Notes: generated by a model not told the origin, from the sequence alone. DNA of 64,000 bases from Brockia lithotrophica (GCF_003633725.1 NZ_RBIJ01000001.1:625206-689205); one strand, 5' to 3'. Counted from the stretch's first letter, positions 6,128 to 15,627 are shown. Program-made: numbers and translations.

Positions 6128-8788
6128 TCAGGCGAACCACGTGCGCACGGAACGGAGCGCCTCCGCAAGCCCGGAAGGATCGCGACCGCCGGCCTGGCCG
6201 AGGTCGGGGCGTCCGCCGCCCCCTCCTCCGACGAACTTCGCCATCTCGCGCACGCGCTTCCCCGCATCGAAACCCCGGGCGACGAGTTCAGGAGAAAAGG
6301 AGAGGAGGAGGTTTACGCGGTTCGGGCCCGGCGTGGCTCCCAAGGCGATCGCGTAGGGACGCCCGCGTCCGGAGACGCCTTCCTTCACCGCGTCGAGCAC
6401 GATCCGTAGGGCGTCCGCGTCGGGGACGTCCACGACGCCTGTAACGAGTTCCACACGCTCGCCGTCCAGAGCCGGCGAGACGAGAGTCTCCGCGCGTTCG
6501 AGAAGACCCGCGGCGACGAGGCGCGCCCAACGGCCCAGAAGCGCTTCGCGCTCGCGCTCCCAGGTCTTTCGCTCTTCCGCAAGGGCCTCGAGGCGCGGCA
6601 AGATCTCCTCGACGCCGACTTCCAGGCGGTCGGCAACGGCCTCCAAGAGCGCGAGGCGCTCGTTCGTAAAGCGGTACGCGTGCGGCCCAGCGACGGCTTC
6701 GATGCGGCGCACACCGGAACCGATGCCCGTCTCGGAGACGATCTTGAAGAGGAGGATTTCCTGCGTGTTCGCGACGTGGGTCCCCCCGCACAGCTCGAGA
6801 CTTGCGGTGGGGATCTCCACGACGCGGACGATCTCTCCGTACTTTTCGCCGAAGAGGGCCATGGCGCCCATGGCGCGCGCTTCCTCGAGCGGCTTCAAGA
6901 AGGTGTTCACCGGCAACGCCCGCCAGATCTGTTCGTTCACCCAATCTTCTACCGCCCGCCGCTCTTCGCGCGTGAGAGGACGTGGGTGCGTGAAGTCGAA
7001 GCGGAGGTAGGCGTCGCCCACGTAGGAACCCGCCTGAACGACGTGCGTCCCGAGGATGTGGCGGAGGGCGGCGTGGAGGAGGTGGGTGGCCGTGTGGTGG
7101 CGCATGATGTCCCGCCGCGAGCCTTCGTCGACCTTGGCCCGGACGACGTCGCCCACGCGCAGGCGCCCGAGGCGCACGCTTACGCGGTGCAGGTGCTGCC
7201 CGCGGGGCGCCTTGCGCACGTCGGTCACGATGGCGAAGCCGAAATCCCCTTCGAGTACGCCGCGGTCGCCGATCTGCCCCCCGCTTTCTGCGTAGAAGGG
7301 GGTTTCGTGGAGGACGATTTCGCCCTCTTCTCCCGCCTCGAGCACGCGCACGCGCCGCCCTTCACGGTCGAAGACGGCTTCCACGCGTGCCCGAGGAACT
7401 TCGAGCGTCTCGTACCCGACGAAGCGGCTCTCTACGTCCAACGCGAGGAGATCGCCCCCTTGGACCTGCATGGAATCCACCTCGCCGCGGGCGCGGCGGG
7501 CTCGCTCCCGCTGCTCCTCCAGGCGCTCCTCGAATCCCGCGCGGTCGACGGCGAGGCCGGCTTCCTGGGCGTAGTCGAGCGTGAGGTCGAAGGGGAAGCC
7601 GTAGGTGTCGTAGAGGGTAAACGCCTCTTCTCCCGTAAGTTCGTTCCGACCTTCCGCCCGCGCGCGGGCGACGTACTTCTCGAGCAACTTGATTCCCGCG
7701 TCGAGGCGCGAGAGGAACCGCTCTTCCTCTTCGCGCACGACCTCCTGAATGAAGCGGGCCTTCTCCCGCACTTCCGGGTAGACGTCCCCCATGATCTCGC
7801 CGACGATCGGAGTAATCTCGTAGAGAAACGGGCGGTCAAGTCCGAGGTTACGCCCGTAGCGCATCGCCCGCCGGAGAAGCCGACGGAGCACGTACCCGCG
7901 GCCTTCGTTCGACGGCAGCGCACCGTCTCCGATGGCAAAGGCGAGAGTGCGAACGTGGTCGGCGATTACGCGGAAGGCGACGTCCGCTTCGGGCGAACTT
8001 CCGTAACGGCGTCCGCTCAAATCCTCTGTCCCACGGATGATCGGAAGGAAGAGGTCCGTGTCGAAGTTCGTCCGCCCTCCCTGAAGGATCGCCGCCATGC
8101 GCTCGAGCCCCATCCCCGTATCGATGTTTTTCGAAGGAAGGGGGGTGTACGTCCCGTCGGGGTTGTGGTTGAACTGGGAAAAGACGAGGTTCCAGATTTC
8201 GATGTAGCGCTCGTTTTCCCCGCCCGGGTAGAGTTCCGGGTCGTTCGGGTCGTCGCCGAAGGCCGGACCGCGGTCGAAGAAGATCTCGCTGTTCGGGCCC
8301 GAGGGCCCTTCGCCGATGTCCCAGAAGTTCCCCTCGAGACGAATGATCCGCTCGTCCGGAAGGCCGATCTCCCCGTGCCAAATGGCGTAGGCTTCCTCGT
8401 CTTCCGGGTGGATCGTCACCGAAAGGCGTTCCGGAGGAAACCCGATCCAGCGCGGGTCCGTGAGGAACTCCCAGGCCCAGTGGATCGCCTCGCGCTTGAA
8501 GTAGTCGCCAATGGAAAAGTTTCCGAGCATCTCGAAAAACGTGTGGTGGCGCGAGGTCTTCCCCACCTGCTCGATGTCGTTCGTGCGGATGGACTTCTGT
8601 GCGCTGGCCAGACGGCGGCTCGGGGGCGCCTCGCGCCCGTCGAAGTACTTCTTGAGCGTCGCCACGCCGGAGTTGATGAAGAGAAGCGACGGGTCGTCCT
8701 GGGGGATCAGCGGGGCGCTGGGGAGAATCAGATGGTCCTTTTCCCGGAAGAACTCGAGGAATTTGGCGCGGATTTCCGAAGAACGCAC
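6128..8788 (-). CDS. alaS: Alanyl-tRNA synthetase
   Basis: An 886-residue class IIc synthetase that charges tRNA-Ala in the cytoplasm. N-terminal catalytic domain with SEIRAKFLEFFREKDH at the start and GMGLERMAAILQG. The editing domain that hydrolyses Ser/Gly-tRNA-Ala shows HTATHLLH (about residue 562) and CGGTH (about 670), the zinc and catalytic ligands. The C-terminal domain has a glycine run, FVGGGGGGRPDLGQAGG. Length is normal. GTG 8788 follows GAGGGAGG. A longer in-frame start would lie inside the T-box. Controlled by the T-box leader upstream. Confidence 0.97.
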   Translation of the reverse strand: MRSSEIRAKFLEFFREKDHLILPSAPLIPQDDPSLLFINSGVATLKKYFDGREAPPSRRLASAQKSIRTNDIEQVGKTSRHHTFFEMLGNFSIGDYFKREAIHWAWEFLTDPRWIGFPPERLSVTIHPEDEEAYAIWHGEIGLPDERIIRLEGNFWDIGEGPSGPNSEIFFDRGPAFGDDPNDPELYPGGENERYIEIWNLVFSQFNHNPDGTYTPLPSKNIDTGMGLERMAAILQGGRTNFDTDLFLPIIRGTEDLSGRRYGSSPEADVAFRVIADHVRTLAFAIGDGALPSNEGRGYVLRRLLRRAMRYGRNLGLDRPFLYEITPIVGEIMGDVYPEVREKARFIQEVVREEEERFLSRLDAGIKLLEKYVARARAEGRNELTGEEAFTLYDTYGFPFDLTLDYAQEAGLAVDRAGFEERLEEQRERARRARGEVDSMQVQGGDLLALDVESRFVGYETLEVPRARVEAVFDREGRRVRVLEAGEEGEIVLHETPFYAESGGQIGDRGVLEGDFGFAIVTDVRKAPRGQHLHRVSVRLGRLRVGDVVRAKVDEGSRRDIMRHHTATHLLHAALRHILGTHVVQAGSYVGDAYLRFDFTHPRPLTREERRAVEDWVNEQIWRALPVNTFLKPLEEARAMGAMALFGEKYGEIVRVVEIPTASLELCGGTHVANTQEILLFKIVSETGIGSGVRRIEAVAGPHAYRFTNERLALLEAVADRLEVGVEEILPRLEALAEERKTWEREREALLGRWARLVAAGLLERAETLVSPALDGERVELVTGVVDVPDADALRIVLDAVKEGVSGRGRPYAIALGATPGPNRVNLLLSFSPELVARGFDAGKRVREMAKFVGGGGGGRPDLGQAGGRDPSGLAEALRSVRTWFA

Positions 8789-8793
8789 GGAAC

Positions 8794-9121
8794 TTCCCTC
8801 CCTCGACACGCGAAGTCTGAATCCCTCCTGCGCCCGACGCAGAGAGGAGAGAACGCAAAAAAGCCCCTCTTCCCCGCAGGGACGAGGGGCGACCTCGCGG
8901 TACCACCCTGCTTTCGGCCGCCCGCTTAGGCGCACGTGCGGGCGACCGGCTCTTTCCGCGCGGTATCGGGCGCACCCGTCGGACTCATCGTCCGCCGCTC
9001 CCGACTGGCCCCGCCGCGGGCGCTTTAGGTCCCTTCCAGCCGCGGAGACCCTCTCTGGAAAAGCGCCTTGTGCGGCGTTCGGTCGTTCATCGCGTTGTCG
9101 TCTACAGCCTCCTGGAACCTT
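8794..9121 (-). promoter_or_regulatory. T-box riboswitch leader of alaS
   Basis: The minus strand has the canonical T-box core AGGGTGGTACCGCG at 8909-8896, directly followed by the terminator hairpin. About 210 bases between the promoter and the core are enough for Stem I. A GATGA-like sequence (GCGATGAAC, near 9094-9086) and a later AGAGAGG segment fit Stem I elements. Uncharged tRNA binds the leader and favours antitermination. By context the tRNA is tRNA-Ala; I could not place the specifier codon with confidence. Confidence 0.9.
8857..8890 (-). terminator. Intrinsic terminator of the alaS T-box leader
   Basis: On the minus strand GCCCCTC (8890-8884) pairs with GAGGGGC (8869-8863), followed by six T (8862-8857). 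The 5' arm lies directly after the conserved T-box sequence, so the alternative antiterminator excludes this hairpin. Confidence 0.85.
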
Positions 9122-9127
9122 GGGGAC

Positions 9128-9156
9128 ATTGTAGCCGGTTTTCGTCCGTCCGTCAA
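9128..9156 (-). promoter_or_regulatory. Strong sigma-A promoter of alaS
   Basis: Minus strand TTGACG (9156-9151), 17-base spacer, TACAAT (9133-9128). Transcription would start near 9121 and pass through the T-box leader. Confidence 0.85.
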
Positions 9157-9247
9157 CGACCGAACGACGCAGCCACTTCCGTTCGCCCGGCTTTTCCCTT
9201 GAGGAGAGACGGGCTGCACCATGGGCAAGGGAGAAAGCGGCTCTTTT

Positions 9248-10357
9248 TTACCCGTCCGGAGAAGGAGTGGGCCCCTCCGGGGCGCGAAGAGAATCCCACG
9301 CGAATACGACCTCCCGAACGACGAGGGAAACGGGAACGGCGAGGACCATCCCCAAAAAGCCCAAAAGCTCTCCGCCGACGAGTACGGCCGTGAGGATGGC
9401 GAGGGGGTGAAGGTCGGTGACCTTCCCGGAAATAAGCGGGGACAAGAGGTTGTTTTCCACGAGTTGGGCGACAAGGACGACGGCAAATGCGGAAAGCACT
9501 TTCGACCAACCCAAAGGTACAGCGTAGAGGAGGGGAAAACCCGCCGCGAGTACGGGCCCCACGAAGGGGACGAACTCGAATATCGCGGTGAGGACGGCGA
9601 AGACGGCGGCGAAGGGCAACCCCACGAGGCGGTACCCCAGATAGACGAGGATGCCCTCTAAGACGGCGACGTAGACGAGCCCGCGCACGTAGCGCGCGAG
9701 ACGCCCGTCGATCCGAAACAGAAGGTGGGCAAAGGTCGCGCGCCATGCCGGCGGTACCCCCAGGGCAAAGAAGCGGAAGAAGGCCTCGCCGTCGACTAGG
9801 TAAAAGTAGGCGATGAACGGAGACAGGGTGACAACGAAGACGAAGTTCCACAGATTGTCGAGCTTTTCCAACTGGGCGACGGCGAGCTCGGGAAGGCGGG
9901 CGTAGAGGTGGGCTCCCCAACGGAGGACCTCTGCGCGCAGCGAAGGGGGGAGAGCCGCCAAGGGACCTTCCGTTCCGTCGCCCAGTTCTTCGAAGGATGC
10001 GGCGAGGCGATGCAAGAAGGACTGCACGCCCTTGGCTACCTCGTCCAGGCGGAAAACCGCAAGGGCAAGCGCAAAGCCGACGAGGAGGAAGAAAAAGGCG
10101 TACACGGCCTGAACCGCGCGTCGCCGTTCGAACCCCCTTCGCTCCAAGACGCGCACGCCGGGCTCGAGGAGGTACGCCACGAAGAGCGCGAGGAGGAAGG
10201 GGAGGCTCACCTTGAGGGCGAAAGAGAGGAGGGTCGTGAGGACGGGGAGCGCCCCCCGAAGGAGTAGGGCCAACAGAAGGAGCGCGAACCCCCAAAGCAC
10301 CGCCCGTTCGGAAGGGGAACCGCGAAAGAGCTGCACCGACTTCACCTTCCCCGTCAT
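9248..10357 (-). CDS. AI-2E family membrane permease (YrrI-like)
   Basis: A 369-residue multispanning membrane protein of the AI-2E (YdgG/TqsA/PerM) family. Hydrophobic segments lie near residues 18-58, 78-100, 165-185 and 225-345, with the family signatures FEFVPFVGPVLAA and LVENNLLSPLISGKVTDLHP. Some members move autoinducer-2, others have Na+(Li+)/H+ antiport or unknown activity, so the substrate is open. It sits upstream of the alaS promoter like B. subtilis yrrI. The C-terminal Asp/Pro tail is soluble. Confidence 0.88.
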   Translation of the reverse strand: MTGKVKSVQLFRGSPSERAVLWGFALLLLALLLRGALPVLTTLLSFALKVSLPFLLALFVAYLLEPGVRVLERRGFERRRAVQAVYAFFFLLVGFALALAVFRLDEVAKGVQSFLHRLAASFEELGDGTEGPLAALPPSLRAEVLRWGAHLYARLPELAVAQLEKLDNLWNFVFVVTLSPFIAYFYLVDGEAFFRFFALGVPPAWRATFAHLLFRIDGRLARYVRGLVYVAVLEGILVYLGYRLVGLPFAAVFAVLTAIFEFVPFVGPVLAAGFPLLYAVPLGWSKVLSAFAVVLVAQLVENNLLSPLISGKVTDLHPLAILTAVLVGGELLGFLGMVLAVPVSLVVREVVFAWDSLRAPEGPTPSPDG

Positions 10358-10485
10358 CCTTCCCGAAGGAACAACCGAGGGATCCGCGGCGATTTCCGCC
10401 GAACAGTAGCCCCGTGGACAGAAACGTCTCTTTTCTGCCGAAAAGGTCGCCTCAGAATCCCCGCACGGGAGGGGAAAGAGCAGGA

Positions 10486-10515
10486 AACAAAAAACGGGAC
10501 GGGAATTCCCGTCCC
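10486..10515 (-). terminator. Terminator downstream of the 64-residue membrane protein gene
   Basis: GGGACGGGAATTCCCGTCCC at 10496-10515 is fully self-complementary. On the minus strand it is followed by GTTTTTTG. It ends the transcript of the two small genes at 10579-11000. Confidence 0.75.
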
Positions 10516-10578
10516 CTAGTTTGCGCCTCGGCGGCGGAGAAAACTCCGCCCCGCAAATGACGCGATGCGTACATCTGT

Positions 10579-10773
10579 TTAGCCGAAAACCCGCAGGCGC
10601 CTCGCGCCGGTCAGGGCGCGGGCAAGTCCGCCCCCAACCTGAAGCGCTCCTCCGAAGAAATTCCGGACGCGCTCGCCGAACGTAGGCGGTCGGACAGCAG
10701 AACGACCGGAGATGTACACGCCGAGGGCAACGAGCGCGCTCCCCAGCGTAAAGACCGCGGCGAGGTTGCGCAT
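10579..10773 (-). CDS. Small membrane protein of unknown function
   Basis: A 64-residue protein with a single N-terminal membrane helix (about 4-21, LAAVFTLGSALVALGVYI), then a basic amphipathic stretch FGERVRNFFGGALQVGGGLA. ATG 10773 is set by GGGAGGTG 5 bases upstream. It is 23 bases downstream of the zinc-ribbon gene and likely co-transcribed. Small one-helix proteins occur at a similar place near yrrI in Bacillus (yrzQ/yrzR area), but I cannot claim homology. Function unknown. Confidence 0.65.
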   Translation of the reverse strand: MRNLAAVFTLGSALVALGVYISGRSAVRPPTFGERVRNFFGGALQVGGGLARALTGARRLRVFG

Positions 10774-10796
10774 GTGCCCACCTCCCGCACGTTCGA

Positions 10797-11000
10797 CTAC
10801 ATCGCCTCCGCTTCGACTTCTTCGCCTTCCTCGAAGAGGAGGTCGTTCAGGGACGTGAGCGTACCATCCTCTTCGATTTCGTAGACCGTGAGGCGATCCC
10901 CTTTGACGGTGAATTCGATGAAGCAGTTCCAGCAGTAGTACTGGTGTGTCCCGATCTTCCCCACGTTCTTTCCCTTGCACACCGGGCACCGGATCTCCAT
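10797..11000 (-). CDS. Small zinc-ribbon protein
   Basis: A 67-residue cytoplasmic protein with a zinc-ribbon core: CPVCKG at residues 5-10 and CWNCF at 23-27 give a CxxC...CxxC four-Cys site. A beta-rich segment TVKGDRLTVYEIEEDGT and a strongly acidic tail follow. ATG 11000 has AGGGAAGG upstream. No catalytic motif is visible; such ribbons often bind nucleic acid or act as adaptors. Operon with the membrane protein gene just downstream. Confidence 0.7.
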   Translation of the reverse strand: MEIRCPVCKGKNVGKIGTHQYYCWNCFIEFTVKGDRLTVYEIEEDGTLTSLNDLLFEEGEEVEAEAM

Positions 11001-11247
11001 TGGCCTTCCCTGCCTTACCCAGGATTTCCTCCGCTTCCGCTCCCAAGATGCCCGTTTTCCCCCTCGGGCATACGCGGAGGATAGGTGCATTCCCCAAGAG
11101 GACAAAGTTCGCGCGGCTCGTCGCGTGCACCCGTCGTACCCGTGTATGCCGGTACAGCGCCCGGTGTGCGGAGAGGAGGACCTCACGCCCTCCCTTATCC
11201 TCTCCCGGTGGTATACCTCCATACACGGACAGACCAAGCGCCCCGCA

Positions 11248-11284
11248 TACAAAATAAAACAAAGCGAGCAGCACATGCTGCCCG
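11248..11284 (-). terminator. Possible terminator of the 6S-like RNA
   Basis: On the minus strand GGGCAGC and GCTGCTC form a 7-bp stem around ATGT, followed by GCTTTGTTTTATTTTG. The stem is short but the T-rich run is clear. Confidence 0.45.
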
Positions 11285-11490
11285 ACTTCGTTCCCCGGGT
11301 AGGGCCCAGATCGCCGTAGGTCCCCGTCCGTCGACCCGCAGTCCCCATGTAGGTGGGTGCCCGCACTCCGACCCTTCGCCTTCCGCACGCAGCGGCTCCG
11401 CTCCGCGCCGGAGATGTAAGGCTCCCTCGGCAGTCAACGTGTTCGAGTTCGCGACAGGCACGACCCACGCACGATCCAGGTTCTCCTTGC
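11250..11490 (-). ncRNA. ssrS: Structured RNA, candidate 6S RNA (ssrS/bsrA)
   Basis: Non-coding interval directly downstream of aspS and on the same strand, which is where B. subtilis encodes 6S-1 RNA. It has its own promoter (TTGTGC-N17-TAAGGT) and ends at a hairpin with a T-rich tail. By hand it folds as a rod. A long apical hairpin (11379-11421, CCTT...AAGG outer pairs, AGCG-GAGC-CGCT tip) sits on a short stem (CCGA/TCGG plus ACT/AGT). Then comes an asymmetric bubble of about 20 unpaired bases on the 5' side, closed by GTGCCT (11461-11456) pairing GGGCAC (11362-11357) and a further GTGG/CCAC helix. A rod with one central bubble is the hallmark of 6S RNA, which holds sigma-A polymerase. The 3' 90 bases are not explained by this fold. 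Confidence 0.55.
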
Positions 11491-11496
11491 AGTTTT

Positions 11497-11525
11497 ACCT
11501 TACCACACTGCGCGCGAGCGCACAA
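11497..11525 (-). promoter_or_regulatory. Promoter of the 6S-like RNA
   Basis: Minus strand TTGTGC (11525-11520), 17-base spacer, TAAGGT (11502-11497); start near 11490. Confidence 0.5.
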
Positions 11526-11605
11526 GGGGGAGGTACAAAGTCGAAATTGTTTTTGCTGGGACATTATTTGAAAGATATTTTCTTGAACGTATGGACAGGA
11601 GATCC

Positions 11606-13444
11606 TCAGACTTCCTGCGACTCTTCTTGAGGTACGACGACGATTCCGAGTTCTTCGAGTTGGCGAGGCGTGACCGCGCTCGGAGCACCCATGAGGAGGT
11701 CCGTACCGCTCTGCGTCTTGGGAAAGGCGATCACGTCGCGAATGGAAGGCCTTCCGAGGAGGAGGGCGACGAGGCGATCGAGTCCGAGGGCGATCCCTCC
11801 GTGGGGAGGCGCTCCGTACTCGAGGGCTTCCAAAAAGAAGCCGAATTTCTCCCGAACTTCTTCTTCGGGAAGGCCTATGGCACGAAAGACGGCCTCTTGC
11901 ACGTCGCGCCGATAAATCCGAAGGCTTCCCCCGCCCAGCTCCACGCCGTTCAAGACGACGTCGTAGGCTTCGGCGCGAACGCGCAGGGGATCCGTCGCAA
12001 GCAGGGGAAGGTCCTCCTCCCGCGGTCGGGTAAAGGGGTGATGTTTGGCGACGAGGCGGCCTTCCGTCTCGTCCACTTCCAAGAGCGGAAAGTCCACAAC
12101 CCACACAAAGGCAAGTTCTTCTTCGGGGACGAAGCCGAGGTCGTTCCCCAGGCGCTCCCGCAAGGCCGCCAAGGAGGCGTGCACGACGTCCGCCCGCCCC
12201 GCGCCGAAGAAAAGGAGATCTCCGGGAAGGGCTCCCGTCGCCTCAAGGAGGCGCTCCACGTGCCCCAGCGCGAAGAACTTCGCAAGCGGCCCGGTTACCC
12301 CGCCTTCCTCCACGCGAAGCCAGGCGAGCCCGCCCGCCCCGAAACCGCGGACGAGTTCTTCGTAGGCGGAGATGTCCTTGCGGCTGATCCTCTCCCCCCC
12401 GTCCGGCACGCGAATCGCCCGCACGATCCCTCCCCTGGCGAGCGCCTCTTGAAACACCCGGCTCGGAACTTCGCGGACGGCCTCGTCTACGTCTATGAGT
12501 TCGAGCCCGAAGCGAACGTCTGGTCGGTCGGTTCCGTATCGGCGCATCGCCTCGTCGTACGTGAGGCGCGGAAAGGGGCGCGGAATTTCGCGGCCACGTA
12601 CCTCCCGCACCACGGCGGCGAGCATTTCCTCTACGATCCCGAGAAACATTTCCCGGGACATAAAGCTCACTTCGATGTCGATCTGCGTAAACTCCGGTTG
12701 CCGGTCGGCGCGCAGGTCTTCGTCTCGAAAGCAACGGGCGATCTGAAAGTACCGTTCGAAGCCAGCGATCATGAGAAGTTGTTTGTAGAGCTGGGGCGAC
12801 TGAGGGAGCGCGTAAAAGGTGCCGCGGCGGAGGCGGCTCGGAACGAGGAAGTCGCGGGCACCCTCGGGGGTGCTCTTGGAGAGCATGGGGGTTTCGATCT
12901 CCACGAATCCGCGCTCCGTGAGGAAGCGGCGGACGACGTCCACGATGCGGGCGCGGGCGAGGATCGCCTCGCGCAAGGACTCGCGCCGCAGGTCGAGGTA
13001 GCGGTAGCGGAGACGCACGCGCTCGTCTACGTCCCGTTCGTCGGCGACGGGGAAGGGGAGCGCCCGCGACGTGTTCCAGATCACGATCTCCTCTGCCCGT
13101 ACCTCCACGTCCCCCGTCGGAATCTTGGGGTTTCGGGTTTCGGGGGGACGCGCGACTACGCGTCCGCGCACGGAGACGACGTATTCGGCGCGCAGGCGGT
13201 CTGCCGTGCGAAAGGCTTCCGGTTCATCGGGAGGAACGACCACCTGGACGATCCCCGATCGGTCGCGCAGGTCGAAGAAGATGAGCCCCCCCAAATCCCG
13301 CCGGCGGTGCACCCACCCCCCGAGCACCACCTGTCGGCCTACGTCGGCCAAGGTGAGCGTGCCCGCGTCTTGGGTCTTTTGTACGAGTGCCGACGCCCGT
13401 TCTCCCGCTCCGAGGTATACCCGTTCTTCGTGCTCCTCCGGCAT
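11606..13444 (-). CDS. aspS: Aspartyl-tRNA synthetase
   Basis: A 612-residue class IIb synthetase of the bacterial type, which attaches Asp to tRNA. An OB-fold anticodon domain ([20 protein letters not shown], about residues 42-61) comes first. The class II core has motif 2 [16 protein letters not shown] and motif 3 GIALGLDRL, with the bacterial GAD insertion between. Full length. ATG 13444 follows AAAGGAGAA. Downstream of hisS with a 150-base gap, the usual Firmicutes hisS-aspS pair. Whether it also charges tRNA-Asn cannot be decided here. Confidence 0.96.
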   Translation of the reverse strand: MPEEHEERVYLGAGERASALVQKTQDAGTLTLADVGRQVVLGGWVHRRRDLGGLIFFDLRDRSGIVQVVVPPDEPEAFRTADRLRAEYVVSVRGRVVARPPETRNPKIPTGDVEVRAEEIVIWNTSRALPFPVADERDVDERVRLRYRYLDLRRESLREAILARARIVDVVRRFLTERGFVEIETPMLSKSTPEGARDFLVPSRLRRGTFYALPQSPQLYKQLLMIAGFERYFQIARCFRDEDLRADRQPEFTQIDIEVSFMSREMFLGIVEEMLAAVVREVRGREIPRPFPRLTYDEAMRRYGTDRPDVRFGLELIDVDEAVREVPSRVFQEALARGGIVRAIRVPDGGERISRKDISAYEELVRGFGAGGLAWLRVEEGGVTGPLAKFFALGHVERLLEATGALPGDLLFFGAGRADVVHASLAALRERLGNDLGFVPEEELAFVWVVDFPLLEVDETEGRLVAKHHPFTRPREEDLPLLATDPLRVRAEAYDVVLNGVELGGGSLRIYRRDVQEAVFRAIGLPEEEVREKFGFFLEALEYGAPPHGGIALGLDRLVALLLGRPSIRDVIAFPKTQSGTDLLMGAPSAVTPRQLEELGIVVVPQEESQEV

Positions 13445-13594
13445 CGTCGTTCTCCTTTCTCCACATCGCGTTTGCGCTTCGCCCGCAAGCGAAGCTTCGT
13501 TCAGCTCGAAAAGCGGTGCGTTTTCCGCGCCCGTTCCGTCCTAGGTGGAAGGCGGGGAATCCGCTCCAGTCCGAACACGAGGCCAAACTCCCTT

Positions 13595-14863
13595 TTACCC
13601 GTCCTGCGCGAGATGGCGGCGGAGCCAGGCGACGAGTTCGTCCTCGCGCACCGCCTCCTGCGTACCGCTCGCGAGGTCCTTGACGGCCACTTCCCCTCGG
13701 GCGACCTCCTCGTCGCCCACGAGAACGACGACGCGGGCGCCCAAGCGGTCCGCACGTCTGAGGAGTGTCCGCACCTTCTCGGTATCCGCGTCCCCCAACG
13801 CCACAAAGCCCGCGCGGCGCAGGTGGAAGAGGAGGGGCAGGCGGCGTGCAGCCCCGCCTCCGAAGGCGGCCACGTACACGTCGACGTGCCGCGGAGGTGC
13901 GAGCCGGATCCCCCGATTCTTGAGGCCGAGGACGAGGCGCTCGACCCCCAAGGCGAACCCGATGCCGCCGTGGGGGGGACCTCCGAGTTCTGCGACGAGC
14001 CCGTCGTAGCGCCCACCGCCGCCCACGGCATCCTGCGCCCCCAGCGACGCGTCGACCCATTCAAAGGCCGTCCGCACGTAGTAGTCCAACCCGCGGACGA
14101 GGTGGGGATTTACGACAAAAGGAATCCCCAAAGACGTGAGGTGCACCGCCACCTCTTCGTGATACCGCCGGCAATCGTCGCACAGGGAGTCGAAGAGTTT
14201 GGGCGCTTCTCGCACGAAGTCCTTGTCGCGGTCGAGTTTGCAGTCCAAAATGCGAAGCGGGTTTCGTTCGAGCCGCCGCTGACAGTCGGGGCACAGCTCG
14301 TCCCGATGCGGAAGAAAGTACTCGCGCAGGCGCTCAAGGTAGCGGGGACGGCACACCGGGCAGCCGACGCTCGAAAGCTCGAGGCGGACGTCGCCGAGCC
14401 CGAGCGACGCGAGAAACTCGTGGCCCAAGGCGATCACCTCGGCGTCGAGCTCCGGACCCTCTCCCCCCAAAACTTCCACACCGAGTTGGTGAAACTGCCG
14501 CTGCCGACCCGCCTGCGGACGCTCGTAGCGGAACATGGGACCTGCGTACGCGAGACGGACGGGGAGCAAATCGGCATAGAGCTTGTGGTTTACGTAGGCG
14601 CGCACAACCGGCGCAGTCCCCTCCGGACGCAGGGCGAGGACGCGGCCGCCGCGATCGGGAAAGGTGAACATCTCCTTCTCTACGATGTCCGTCGTCGGCC
14701 CGACGGAGCGGACGAAAAGTTCGGCGTACTCCAAGATCGGCGTGCGGATTTCTTGAAAGCCAAAGCGGCGAACGTGCTCGCGAAAGCGCTCTTCGAGGGC
14801 GACGACGAGCTCGAGATCTTCGCCGAAGAGGTCTTCGGTTCCCCGGGGTGCGCGAATTTCCAC
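13595..14863 (-). CDS. hisS: Histidyl-tRNA synthetase
   Basis: A 422-residue class IIa synthetase. It opens with the expected RAPRGTEDLFGED. Motif 2 is RYERPQAGRQRQFHQLGVE, the histidine-specific loop is LVRGLDYYVRTAFEW, motif 3 is GGIGFALGVERL, and a C-terminal anticodon domain follows. GTG 14863 is chosen for the GGGAGGT 6 bases upstream; earlier in-frame codons would run toward the promoter. Transcribed with aspS from the promoter at 14904-14932. Confidence 0.96.
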   Translation of the reverse strand: MEIRAPRGTEDLFGEDLELVVALEERFREHVRRFGFQEIRTPILEYAELFVRSVGPTTDIVEKEMFTFPDRGGRVLALRPEGTAPVVRAYVNHKLYADLLPVRLAYAGPMFRYERPQAGRQRQFHQLGVEVLGGEGPELDAEVIALGHEFLASLGLGDVRLELSSVGCPVCRPRYLERLREYFLPHRDELCPDCQRRLERNPLRILDCKLDRDKDFVREAPKLFDSLCDDCRRYHEEVAVHLTSLGIPFVVNPHLVRGLDYYVRTAFEWVDASLGAQDAVGGGGRYDGLVAELGGPPHGGIGFALGVERLVLGLKNRGIRLAPPRHVDVYVAAFGGGAARRLPLLFHLRRAGFVALGDADTEKVRTLLRRADRLGARVVVLVGDEEVARGEVAVKDLASGTQEAVREDELVAWLRRHLAQDG

Positions 14864-14903
14864 CGCCGTACCTCCCGTGGCCGCAACGTGGAATCTATGC
14901 CCT

Positions 14904-14932
14904 ATCATACACGCCCGAGCGGCGAGGCACAA
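14904..14932 (-). promoter_or_regulatory. Promoter of hisS-aspS
   Basis: Minus strand TTGTGC (14932-14927), 17-base spacer, TATGAT (14909-14904). Start near 14897, about 34 bases before the hisS GTG. No T-box core is seen here, unlike alaS. Confidence 0.7.
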
Positions 14933-14987
14933 AAGCCGACGTCAGACGAGTCCGTGTGGTACAGTATTGTACGAAGGGGTGAGACGG

Positions 14988-15539
14988 ATGCTCGTCCCCG
15001 TAAAGATCAAAGGGATCGAAGTGGACGCCGCCATGCAACCGGTCCTCGTCCTCACGGACGCGGCGGAGACCCGCTTCCTCCCCATTTGGATCGGCCCGTT
15101 TGAGGCCTTTGCCATCGGCGTCGCCCTCAAGGCGGAACGGCCGGAACGTCCCCTCGCCTACGACCTTTTCCTGGCAATTCTTTCGAGCTTTCAAGCATCC
15201 GTCCGCCAAGTCGTCGTAGAACAGCTGAAAGACGGGATCTTTTACGCATCCCTGCATGTCGAACAAAACGGGAGGAGCTTCGTCTTCGACGCGCGGCCGA
15301 GCGACGCCGTGGCGATGGCCGTGCGCACGGGAGCCCCGATTTACGTGCACCGCCGGGTGTGGGAGACGGCACTCCCCGGCGATCAACTCTACGGGACGAA
15401 GGCGGAAGGGCCCGCCGACGCCAACGCAAAGCCTCCCGAAAAAGAGGGCGGAGCCGAACCTCGGCCGCCTGAAAAGGACGCAAAGCGGGGCAAGATCATC
15501 GACCTGACCGCCCTCCGACGGAACAAGGACCTCTCGTAG
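14988..15539 (+). CDS. Bifunctional nuclease family protein (DUF151/BFN)
   Basis: A 183-residue protein. Residues 1-130 are the BFN/DUF151 domain, with LPIWIGPFEAFAIGVAL near 30-46 and VFDARPSDAVAMAVRTGAPI near 95-115. Plant and bacterial members have reported DNase/RNase activity, but in most bacteria the role is unproven. The C-terminal 50 residues are a charged Pro/Glu/Lys-rich tail ending in KIIDLTALRRNK. ATG follows AAGGGG by 7 bases. Divergent from hisS across a 124-base intergenic region; a TACAGT -10-like element lies at 14960, with no good -35. Confidence 0.85.
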   Translation: MLVPVKIKGIEVDAAMQPVLVLTDAAETRFLPIWIGPFEAFAIGVALKAERPERPLAYDLFLAILSSFQASVRQVVVEQLKDGIFYASLHVEQNGRSFVFDARPSDAVAMAVRTGAPIYVHRRVWETALPGDQLYGTKAEGPADANAKPPEKEGGAEPRPPEKDAKRGKIIDLTALRRNKDLS

Positions 15540-15627
15540 GCGTCTCTCAGCTTTGGCCTTCGCGGGTGTTCCACACCGGAAACCGCGTTTCCGCGCTCGG
15601 GAAGGTAGAGTTTAGAGCTTTTGGGAA

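Noticed and set aside
11591..15103. A 1,170-codon open frame opposite aspS and hisS
   Set aside because: It is the antisense shadow of two essential synthetase genes; its sequence has no domain and strong codon bias explains its length.
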